Assembly (NCBI GenBank): GCA_035286745.1
Contig: DATECU010000336.1
Location: forward strand, 1-12,478
DNA: 12,478 nt
Direction: 5' to 3'
DNA from: DATECU01 sp035286745
GTDB lineage: Bacteria > Acidobacteriota > Vicinamibacteria > Fen-336
Position numbers and translations under genes: made by a program
Notes under the pieces: generated by a model
Databases searched by the model: none
The model's input: the letters and a program-made list of their open reading frames with translations, nothing else
Told to the model about the DNA's origin: nothing
Part shown: one piece after another, positions 1-8,023 of the stretch
Numbering within the stretch: the first letter of the stretch is position 1
How the letters are laid out: each line of letters starts with the position of its first letter

Positions 1-110
1 GCCCCACCGTGTTCGGCCCAGGCCTTGGCCCTGGCCAGCCCGCGGATTGCGTCGCCCTGGACCAGTGGCCTCAAGCGAATGCTCAGTCCCTCGAAACCCA
101 GTCGGCACAC
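1..110 (-). CDS. possible partial protein of unknown function, divergent from recO
   Basis: A minus-strand frame is open from a GTG at 110-108 to the left edge of the window (36 codons, no stop). I do not recognise the product. It reads like real protein: it contains GLSIRLRPLVQGDAIRG followed by an Ala/Arg-rich helix-like stretch, and most of its third positions are G or C. A GGAGGA sequence lies just upstream of the GTG, but only about 2-3 nt away, which is tight. A stop codon (TAA) lies further upstream in the same frame near 184. The plus strand is also open here (in frame with recO), so coding on either strand is uncertain. If real, it would share the 111-234 gap with recO as a divergent promoter region. 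Confidence 0.3.
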   Translation of the reverse strand, partial: MCRLGFEGLSIRLRPLVQGDAIRGLARAKAWAEHGG

Positions 111-212
111 TGTCCTCCGAGAAGATGCGGAATCGCTGGCCGCGCTAGGAGCTGATCGCTGCCTTGCCGCGGATGTGGTAACTTACGGCCCCGGCGAAGT
201 CGTTCCCGGACC

Positions 213-234
213 GGCTTCTCCCGAAGCGAGAGCC
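213..234 (+). promoter_or_regulatory. small hairpin abutting the recO start codon
   Basis: GGCTTCTC (213-220) can pair with GAGAGCC (228-234), with one bulged T and a 7-nt loop. The stem ends directly at the recO ATG and includes the only purine-rich stretch that could act as its ribosome site. It could dampen recO translation. The structure is short and may be chance in GC-rich DNA. Confidence 0.25.
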
Positions 235-986
235 ATGCCACCCCTAGCCACGGACGCCCTGGTGCTGCGCACGTACCCCATGGGTGAAACCAGCCGGGTG
301 GTCGTTTTGCTGTCCCGCGAGCGAGGCAAGCTCCGCGCCGTGGCCAAGGGGGCACGGGGACCGCGTTCACGGTATCGTTCGGCGCTGGAGCCCTTCTCGG
401 AGGTCCAGGTGGAGCTCTTCGGGCGCCAGGGAACCGAGCTTTACCGGTTGGGGGGATGCGAGTTGCTGCGCTCCGCATTCGGGGTGGGAAGCCGGGGGCT
501 GGAGGCGGCGCTCTCGCTCTCCTACTTCGCCGAGCTGATCGACGCCTTCTCCCAGGAAGGGGAGGCGGAGGACGCCGTCTACCGTCTGGCCAAAGCCGTC
601 CTGGCGGCAGTTCGAGAAGACAAGCCGGTCATGGTGCTGGGGCGATATCTCGAGGCGTGGCTCATGAAGCTCCACGGCATCTACCCGCCGCTCGATCGCT
701 GCTCGGCCTGCGGCGGGCCGCTCCCGGCCGGAGACCTCCGCTTCCACGCCCAGGCTCGGGGCTTCGTGTGCACCGCCTGCGGTCCGGCCTCGGGGCCCGT
801 GCTTTCCCCGGCCACCCGGCGCTTTCTGGTCGAGGTCTTCTCGCGGCCGCCAGGGGCTCAGGATGAGGCTTCCGCCAAGGCGGCGGCTCCCCTCGAGACC
901 TTTCATCAGGACCTGATCAGCCACCATCTGGAAAGGGGACTGCGCTCGCACCGAGTCCTCAGGGACGTGGCGCGGGAGATGCGCGG

Positions 987-990
<4 letters not shown>
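235..990 (+). CDS. recO: DNA repair protein RecO
   Basis: RecO binds single-stranded DNA, anneals complementary strands and, with RecR, loads RecA onto SSB-coated DNA in RecF-pathway gap repair. The 251-residue product matches the usual family length of about 240-260. The N-terminal part (residues 1-80) has the family opening, TDALVLRTYPMGETSRVVV followed by LRAVAKGARGPRS, which forms the OB fold. A helical C-terminal domain follows, with a zinc-finger pattern of Cys156-x2-Cys159 and Cys179-x2-Cys182. The frame stays open upstream to a TTG at 25, but that 70-residue extension does not resemble RecO, and ATG 235 gives the family N-terminus. The ribosome site is weak (GAAGCGAG). The gene ends in an ATGA overlap with glyQ, suggesting translational coupling. 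Identification is firm; the start is very likely. Confidence 0.93.
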
Positions 991-1851
<861 letters not shown>

Positions 1852-1859
<8 letters not shown>

Positions 1860-4032
1860 GCGGAGCGAGTTCCTGCTGGAGATCGGCTGCGAGGAGATTC
1901 CGGCCGGCTGGCTGGGCGGCCTGGGCGAGCAGTTGCGGGAGCGTTTCGCGGAGGCGGCTTCCCGCGAGCAGCTCGCGCCCTCGGAGATCCGGGCGCTGTG
2001 GACGCCTCGCCGTCTGGTGCTGGCGGCCCACCTGCTCTCGCGACAGGCCGACCGCGAGGAGAAGATCTGGGGCCCCTCGCTCAAGGTGGCCAAGGACGCC
2101 TCCGGAAAGTGGAGCGGAGCCGCCCAGGGCTTTTCCCGCAAGGTCGGCGTGGCACCTGACGGTTTGGGTCAGGGCCGGAAGGACGAAGCCGGCGAGGACT
2201 ACCTGCTGTTCGTGAAGCAGGTGGCTGGGCGGGGAGCGGCCGAGGTGCTGCCCGCCATCTTGACGTCCTTGCTGCGCGGGCTTTCCTTTCCCAAGCGCAT
2301 GAGCTGGGATGCCTGGCTCGACGACGGAAAGGGCTCCTTCCCCTTCGGCCGACCCATTCGCTGGCTCCTGGCGCTGCTCGAGGGTCAGGTACTCCCGCTG
2401 GTCATCCATGAGCAAGAGGACGGGGCCCAGGGCGGGGTGGCGGTCACGGCGGGTGCGGAGAGCCGTGGACATCGCTTCCTGCCCCGGGGCCGCAGGCCGG
2501 TCCCCTTCGCCGTCTCCTCGCTCGGCGACCTCCAGCAGCGGCTGCGCGAGCACTTCGTGATCCTCGATCCGGAGGAACGGGCGGCGCGCATCGAGCAGGG
2601 ACTCCAGGTGGCGGCCGCGGGCGACCTCCTTCACGACCCCAGCGGTTTGGCGGAGGAGTGGCGGGACTTGGTGGAATACCCGACGGTGGTGTCGGGGCGG
2701 ATTCCTGAGGAGTTCCGCAGCCTGCCGGCCGAGGTGCTGGAGACGGTGCTGGTGCACCACCAGAAGTACGTGCCCATCGAAGGCGAGGGCCGGGAGGTCG
2801 TGCGTTTTGCGGCCATCACCAACGGCGACGGGTCGAACGACGCCGAGATCGTGCGCGGCATGGAACGGGTGGTGGTGGCGCGGCTCCGGGACGCGGCCTT
2901 CTTCTTCGAGGAAGACCGCAAGCGGCCGCTGGCGGAGCGGGTAGCCGAGCTGGCCGGGGTGACCTTCCACCAGGGCCTGGGGACCTATGAGGCCAAAGCT
3001 CAGCGTTTGGTGCGGCTGGTGGACACCATAGGGGAGACCCTGGGCCTGCTCACCAAGCCCGAACGCGAGTCGGCCCGGCAGGCGGCGCTTCTGGCCAAGG
3101 CCGACCTCACCACCCTCATGGTGCGCGAGTTCCCGGAGCTGCAAGGGGTGATGGGCGGCATCTACCTCAGGGCGGAGGGCAGCTACTGGGAAACCGTGGC
3201 CGGAGCCGTGCAGTGGCACTATCACCCGCTTTCGATCGAGGAAGGCGCGCCGCCGCAGGGCCGGCTGGCGGGCAGCGACTCCACCGTCTTCGCCGCGGTG
3301 TCGGTGGCCGACAAGCTCGACACCCTGGCCGGCTACTTCGGCCTGGGCCTCACGCCTACCGGGAGCAGCGACCCCTACGGTCTGCGCCGGGCGGCCCAGG
3401 GCGTGGTGCGGGCGATCCTGGACTTCTGGGTGGCCGATGTCAACGAGCGGCGGCCCAGCCTGCGCGCGCTGGCGGCGGAGGCGGTGGCTGGCTACGGCGG
3501 CGCCCTGAAGCGCCCGGCTCCCCAGCTCACGGAGGAGCTCGCGGGCTTCCTCTTCGACCGCCTTCGTTATGTGCTCGTGTCCCGCGGCTTCCCGGCCGAC
3601 GAGGTGGAGGCCGTGCTGGGAGCCCGCGAGCCGGACGCGCTCGACGATCCCATGGAGTGTCTGGATCGGCTGCGGGCGCTGCACCAGGTGCGGGCCGAGG
3701 TGCCCCACGACTTCGAACAGCTGGCGGTGGCCTTCAAGCGGGCCAAGAACATCGTGGGGGAGGGTCCGCACCCGGCCGCGGACCCGGCGCTCTTCGAGAA
3801 GGACGCCGAGCGCGAGCTGTTCGAGACCGTGCGCAAGCTGGAATCGGTAAACGGCGGCTACGAGGCCCGCCTGCGATCGTTAGCCACCCTGGGCGGACCG
3901 GTCGATCGCTTCTTCACGGACGTTTTGGTCATGGCCGAGGACCCGAAGCTCCGGGCCAATCGCCTGGGGCTGCTCTCCCCGGCTCTCGCTCTCTTCTACC
4001 GCATCGCGGACATCTCAAAGCTCGGAGGTTAA
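1852..4032 (+). CDS. glyS: glycyl-tRNA synthetase beta subunit
   Basis: Beta subunit of the two-gene glycyl-tRNA synthetase; it recognises and positions tRNA-Gly for the GlyQ catalytic subunit. The 726-residue product is slightly longer than the roughly 690-residue E. coli protein. It starts with the family signature FLLEIGCEEIPAGWL. The middle holds RDLVEYPTVVSG and VLVHHQKYVP, then the HD-like region LAKADLTTLMVREFPELQGV (from about residue 414) followed by MGGIYLRAEG. Further on are SDPYGLRRAAQGVVRAILDF and a C-terminal tRNA-binding domain ending in DVLVMAEDPKLRANRLGLL and a helical tail. It overlaps glyQ by 8 nt and is followed by ppdK after 1 nt. Its last codons contain the ppdK ribosome site, so translation of the two is probably coupled. 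Confidence 0.98.
4024..4028 (+). promoter_or_regulatory. ribosome binding site for the GTG start of ppdK
   Basis: GGAGG lies 5 nt before GTG 4034 and overlaps the last glyS codons (Gly-Gly). It supports the GTG start, which places the conserved N-terminal block of PPDK at the expected distance. Confidence 0.7.
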
Positions 4033-4033
4033 G

Positions 4034-6865
4034 GTGGCCCAGTACGTCTACTTCTTCGGCGGCGGCAAGGCGGACGGCAACAAGGACATGAAGGACCTGC
4101 TCGGCGGCAAGGGTGCCGGGCTGGCCGAGATGACCAACGCGGGTCTTCCCGTGCCTCCCGGTTTCACGGTGTCGACGGCGGCCTGCAACCTCTTCGTGGA
4201 GCGCGGAGGGTCGCTGCCCCCCGGGATCGACGACGAGATCCGGGTCGCGCTCGGTCGCCTGGAGAACCTCATGGGCAAGAGGCTAGGCGCGCCCGACGAC
4301 CCGCTGCTGGTGTCGGTGCGCAGCGGCGCCAAGTTCTCGATGCCGGGGATGATGGACACCATCTTGAACCTGGGCCTGAACGACAAGTCGGTGGCGGGGC
4401 TGGCCGCCAAGACCGGGAACGGCCGCTTCGCCAAGGACTCCTACCGCCGTTTCATCCAGATGTACGGCAACGTGGTTCTGGGTATCGACAAGGACCGCTT
4501 CGAGCACGAGTTGTCGGCGGTCAAGAAGAAGGCGAAGGCAGCCTCCGACGTGGAACTGGGCGAGAAGGCGCTCGATGAGGTCATCGAGCGCTACCTGAAG
4601 GTGGTGGAGCACGAGACCCACCAGGCCTTCCCGCAGGACGCCAAGGTCCAGCTCCTGGGCGCCCGCGATGCCGTCTTCAGGTCCTGGATGAACCCGCGCG
4701 CCGTCACCTATCGCAAGCTGAACGACATCCCCCGCGACCTGGGGACCGCGGTCAACGTGCAGAGCATGGTGTTCGGCAACATGGGCGACAGCTCGGCGAC
4801 CGGGGTGGGCTTCACCAGGAACCCGGCCACCGGGGCCCGCGAGTTCTACGGCGAGTTCCTGCAGAACGCGCAGGGGGAGGACGTGGTGGCGGGCATCCGC
4901 ACCCCGCACCCGATCGCCGATCTGGAGAAGGTGATGCCGGACGCCTACCGGCAGCTCCGGGAGATCACCACCCGGCTGGAGCGGCACTACAAGGACGTTC
5001 AGGACTTCGAGTTCACGGTCCAGGACAACACGCTCTACATGCTGCAAACCCGAAACGGCAAGCGAACCGGGGTGGCGGCCGTTCACATCGCGGTGGACAT
5101 GGTGGAGGAGGGGATCCTGACCCCCCGGGAGGCCCTGCTCAAGGTCGAGCCGCAGGCGCTGGACCAGCTCCTGCACCCGGTTTTCGATCCCAAGGAACGG
5201 CTCCGCGCGGTGGTGGCGGCCAAGGGCCTGCCTGCCTCGCCGGGCGCGGCCACCGGCGCCGTGGTCTTCACCGCCGACGACGCGGTGGCCTGGGCCGGCA
5301 AGGGCAAGCGCGTGGTGCTGGTGCGCATGGAGACGGTCCCCGACGACATCCACGGCATGAGCGTGGCGCAGGGGGTGCTGACGGCAACCGGAGGCATGAC
5401 CTCTCACGCCGCGGTGGTGGGCCGCCAGATGGGCAAGCCTTCGGTGGTCGGCTGCGGGGCGCTCGCGATCGACAGCAAGGCCAAGAAGCTGAAGGTGGGA
5501 GGCAAGCTGATCGGCGAGGGCGACAGCATCTCCATCGACGGCAGCACCGGCGAGGTGATCCTGAAGGAGCTGGCCACCAGCCCCTCGGAGGTGCTGCGGG
5601 TGGTCGAGGGCAAGCTCAAGGCCGATCGCTCGCCGCTCTACCAGAAGTTCGAGAAGCTCCTCGGCTGGGCCGACGAGACGCGGCGGCTGGGCATCCGGGC
5701 CAACGCCGACATCCCCCGCGACGCCAAGATCGCCTTTGCGTTCGGCGCGCGCGGCATCGGGCTGTGCCGCACCGAGCACATGTTCTTCGCCGAGGAGCGC
5801 TTGCCTCACGTGGTGGCGATGATTCTGGCGGCGGCCCGCGGCCAGCGCGGTCTCGACCTCAAGCGACGGCTCGACGAGCGTTTGGCGGAAGCCAAGGGCA
5901 GGCAAGGGGCCGAGATCAAGAAGGAGCTGGCCCAGGTCAAGGCCGAGTACGGCAAGGCCATGACCGATTACACGGGTTCGCTCAAGAAGCTCTTGCCCAT
6001 GCAGCGGGCGGACTTCGCCGGGTTGTTCAAGGAGATGCACGGCCACCCGGTCACCATCCGCACCCTCGATCCGCCGCTCCACGAGTTCCTGCCCAAGCGG
6101 GAGGAGCTGATGGTCGAGATCGCGATTCTCAAGGCCAAGGGCAAGGGCGGCAAGGCGGTGGCCGAGAAGGAGAAGCTGCTGCGCGCCATCGAGGAACTGC
6201 ACGAGTTCAACCCCATGTTGGGCCATCGGGGTTGCCGCCTGGGCATCACCTACCCCGAGATCACCCGCATGCAGGCCCGTGCCATCTTCGAGGCCGCCTT
6301 GCAGGTGGCCAAGCAGGGCATCCCCGTCAAGCCGGAGATCATGATCCCGTTAGTGGGACACGTCGAGGAGCTGCGGCGGCAGAAGGCGATCGTCCTGGAG
6401 GAGGCGAAGCGGGTTCTGGGGGAGAGCGGGTCGGGGGTCGACTACCTGGTGGGCACCATGATCGAGGTGCCGCGCGGCGCGGTCACCGCCGACGAGATCG
6501 CCGGTGAGGCCCAGTTCTTCTCCTTCGGCACCAACGACCTGACGCAGATGGGATTCGGCCTCTCCCGCGACGACGCCGGGAAGTTCCTGGCCTACTACCA
6601 GGACCACGGGATCCTGGACAAGGACCCCTTCGTCTCGCTCGACACCTCGGGCGTCGGCCAGCTGGTGGAGATGGGCGTGAAGAAGGGCCGTTCGGTGGTG
6701 CCCGACCTCAAGATCGGGGTTTGCGGCGAGCACGGCGGCGACCCGGCGTCCATCCGCTTCTTCCACCAAGTGGGCCTCAACTACGTCTCCTGCTCGCCCT
6801 ATCGGGTACCGATCGCGCGTTTGGCGGCGGCGCAGGCGCAACTGGAGAAGCCGTCGGGGGACTGA
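4034..6865 (+). CDS. ppdK: pyruvate, phosphate dikinase
   Basis: PPDK reversibly converts pyruvate, ATP and phosphate to phosphoenolpyruvate, AMP and pyrophosphate, acting in gluconeogenesis or in pyrophosphate-linked glycolysis. The N-terminal ATP-grasp nucleotide-binding domain (about 1-350) has KDLLGGKGAGLAEMTNAGLP, SVRSGAKFSMPGMMDTILNL and ending LYMLQTRNGKRTG. The swivelling phosphohistidine domain (about 390-520) has GGMTSHAAVVGRQMGKPSVV, with catalytic His458. The C-terminal PEP/pyruvate barrel has GARGIGLCRTEHMFF, LDPPLHEFLP, FNPMLGHRGCRLGITYPEI, SFGTNDLTQM and GVCGEHGGDP, with the catalytic Cys at 897. In the Clostridium symbiosum enzyme these residues are His455 and Cys831, so about 63 extra residues lie between them here. 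Total length is 943 versus about 875. Most of the excess is a charged segment at 600-650 and a Lys/Gly-rich piece at 698-716. GTG start, 1 nt after glyS; corA follows after 17 nt. Confidence 0.97.
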   Translation: MAQYVYFFGGGKADGNKDMKDLLGGKGAGLAEMTNAGLPVPPGFTVSTAACNLFVERGGSLPPGIDDEIRVALGRLENLMGKRLGAPDDPLLVSVRSGAKFSMPGMMDTILNLGLNDKSVAGLAAKTGNGRFAKDSYRRFIQMYGNVVLGIDKDRFEHELSAVKKKAKAASDVELGEKALDEVIERYLKVVEHETHQAFPQDAKVQLLGARDAVFRSWMNPRAVTYRKLNDIPRDLGTAVNVQSMVFGNMGDSSATGVGFTRNPATGAREFYGEFLQNAQGEDVVAGIRTPHPIADLEKVMPDAYRQLREITTRLERHYKDVQDFEFTVQDNTLYMLQTRNGKRTGVAAVHIAVDMVEEGILTPREALLKVEPQALDQLLHPVFDPKERLRAVVAAKGLPASPGAATGAVVFTADDAVAWAGKGKRVVLVRMETVPDDIHGMSVAQGVLTATGGMTSHAAVVGRQMGKPSVVGCGALAIDSKAKKLKVGGKLIGEGDSISIDGSTGEVILKELATSPSEVLRVVEGKLKADRSPLYQKFEKLLGWADETRRLGIRANADIPRDAKIAFAFGARGIGLCRTEHMFFAEERLPHVVAMILAAARGQRGLDLKRRLDERLAEAKGRQGAEIKKELAQVKAEYGKAMTDYTGSLKKLLPMQRADFAGLFKEMHGHPVTIRTLDPPLHEFLPKREELMVEIAILKAKGKGGKAVAEKEKLLRAIEELHEFNPMLGHRGCRLGITYPEITRMQARAIFEAALQVAKQGIPVKPEIMIPLVGHVEELRRQKAIVLEEAKRVLGESGSGVDYLVGTMIEVPRGAVTADEIAGEAQFFSFGTNDLTQMGFGLSRDDAGKFLAYYQDHGILDKDPFVSLDTSGVGQLVEMGVKKGRSVVPDLKIGVCGEHGGDPASIRFFHQVGLNYVSCSPYRVPIARLAAAQAQLEKPSGD

Positions 6866-6882
6866 CCGCCAACAGCAACCAC

Positions 6883-7848
6883 ATGCTGAGCTATTACCGC
6901 AGTACGGGCGGGAAGGTGGAGTGCTTCCAGGAGTTCCGGCCCGAGCTCTACACCGAGGCTCCCGGCGCTCTGCACTGGATCGATCTCGAGGATCCCACCG
7001 TCAAGGAGGCCGGCATCCTCGAGGATCCTTTCCACTTCCATCCGCTGGCCATCGAGGACTGCCTGGCCGAGGTCCACCACCCCAAGGTCGACGACTACGA
7101 CGACTACATCTTCATCATCGTCCACGGGATCCGTTTCGACGGCCCCCGCGACGAGTTCGTGACCCGCGAGCTGGACATGTTCGTGGGGCGGAACTTCATC
7201 ATCACCCACCACCGGGGACACATGCGTTCCATCACCTCTGCCCGGGAGATGTGCGGGAAGAACGTCATCGCATCGCTGCCCCGGGGTGTCGACTTCCTGG
7301 CTCACCAGATCCTGGACCAGATGTTCGAGCACTACTTCCCCAACCTGGACGCCATCGAGGACAAGATCCAGCTGGCGCAGGTGGAGGTGTTCGAGAAGCC
7401 GAACCGAGAGACCCTGGACCGGATCTTCGCCTTGAAGCGCGACGTGATGCGGCTGCGGCGGATTTGCACGCCGCAGCGGGAGATCGTCCATCGCCTGTCC
7501 CGCGGCGAGTTCCAGGTGATCAGCCCCAAGGCGGCCATCTACTTCCGGGACATCTACGACAACCTGTATCGCATCGTGGACGCGTCATACGCCTACCAGG
7601 ACATGACCCAGGGCACCCTCGACGCCTACCTGTCCTCGGTCAGCAACCGGCTGAACGAGACCATGAAGCGGCTGACCGTGATCGGCGCCGTCTTCGCGGC
7701 CCTCACCGTCATCACCGGCGTGTACGGCATGAACTTCGAGCACATGCCGGAGCTGAAGTGGCGCTACGGGTACTGGATGGTGTGGGCCCTGATGGCGGCG
7801 ATCTCGGGGGCGCTCGTCCTCTGGTTCAAGAAGAAAGAGTGGATCTGA
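6883..7848 (+). CDS. corA: CorA-family magnesium/cobalt channel
   Basis: Inner-membrane pentameric channel for Mg2+ (also Co2+ and Ni2+). The 321-residue product has a large cytoplasmic N-terminal domain starting with HWIDLEDPTVKEAGI and containing DPFHFHPLAIEDCL and HHPKVDDYDDYIFIIVHGI. A long charged stalk helix follows (about 150-260, including IFALKRDVMRLRRICTPQRE). Two C-terminal membrane helices come next, with the signature Gly282-Met283-Asn284 in VYGMNFEHMPEL between them. The chain ends in a basic tail (KKKEWI), typical of the family. ATG 6883 is chosen because the frame upstream lies within ppdK and is unlike CorA; the ribosome site is weak. It sits 17 nt after ppdK on the same strand, so it probably shares the transcript. 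PPDK needs Mg2+, but a functional link is only a guess. Confidence 0.96.
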   Translation: MLSYYRSTGGKVECFQEFRPELYTEAPGALHWIDLEDPTVKEAGILEDPFHFHPLAIEDCLAEVHHPKVDDYDDYIFIIVHGIRFDGPRDEFVTRELDMFVGRNFIITHHRGHMRSITSAREMCGKNVIASLPRGVDFLAHQILDQMFEHYFPNLDAIEDKIQLAQVEVFEKPNRETLDRIFALKRDVMRLRRICTPQREIVHRLSRGEFQVISPKAAIYFRDIYDNLYRIVDASYAYQDMTQGTLDAYLSSVSNRLNETMKRLTVIGAVFAALTVITGVYGMNFEHMPELKWRYGYWMVWALMAAISGALVLWFKKKEWI

Positions 7849-7859
7849 CTGTCGAACGC

Positions 7860-7893
7860 GGACGGCCGCCGACGGCTTCCGCGGCGTCCGTCC
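7860..7893 (+). terminator. GC-rich hairpin after corA, possible terminator
   Basis: Twelve nt after the corA stop, GGACGG-C-CGCCG (7860-7871) can pair with CGGCG-T-CCGTCC (7882-7893), leaving one mismatch and a 10-nt loop. No T-run follows, so it is not a classic intrinsic terminator. It could be a U-less terminator or a 3'-end protecting structure for the recO-corA transcript. Confidence 0.4.
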
Positions 7894-7951
7894 TGGACTC
7901 CTCGTCCGCGGGAGGGCGCTTCACCGTGTTCCGCCCGCTCGGGAATGAACC

Positions 7952-7968
7952 CCTCGCCGGCGGCGAGG
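7952..7968 (+). other. perfect 7-bp inverted repeat upstream of mutL
   Basis: CCTCGCC (7952-7958) and GGCGAGG (7962-7968) form a perfect stem around a 3-nt loop (GGC), about 55 nt before the mutL ATG. There is no T-run. It may be a leader structure of mutL, a protein-binding dyad or chance. The rest of the 7849-8023 gap shows no convincing gene or promoter match. Confidence 0.3.
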
Positions 7969-8023
7969 AGGCCCTCCCTGCGGGCGCTTTAGCGGCGCGG
8001 GCCCGCTCCTGCGCACGAGCACC

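Noticed and set aside
164..184. TTGCCG ... TAACTT considered as a recO promoter
   Set aside because: The spacing between the two boxes is only 9 nt, far below the usual 16-18.
25..234. 70-residue N-terminal extension of RecO from TTG 25
   Set aside because: The translated extension does not resemble RecO or any domain I know, and ATG 235 begins exactly at the conserved family N-terminus.
4283..6226. 647-codon open frame on the minus strand opposite ppdK
   Set aside because: Same mirror effect: low-complexity His/Leu/Asp/Val-rich translation with no motif, while the plus strand encodes intact PPDK.
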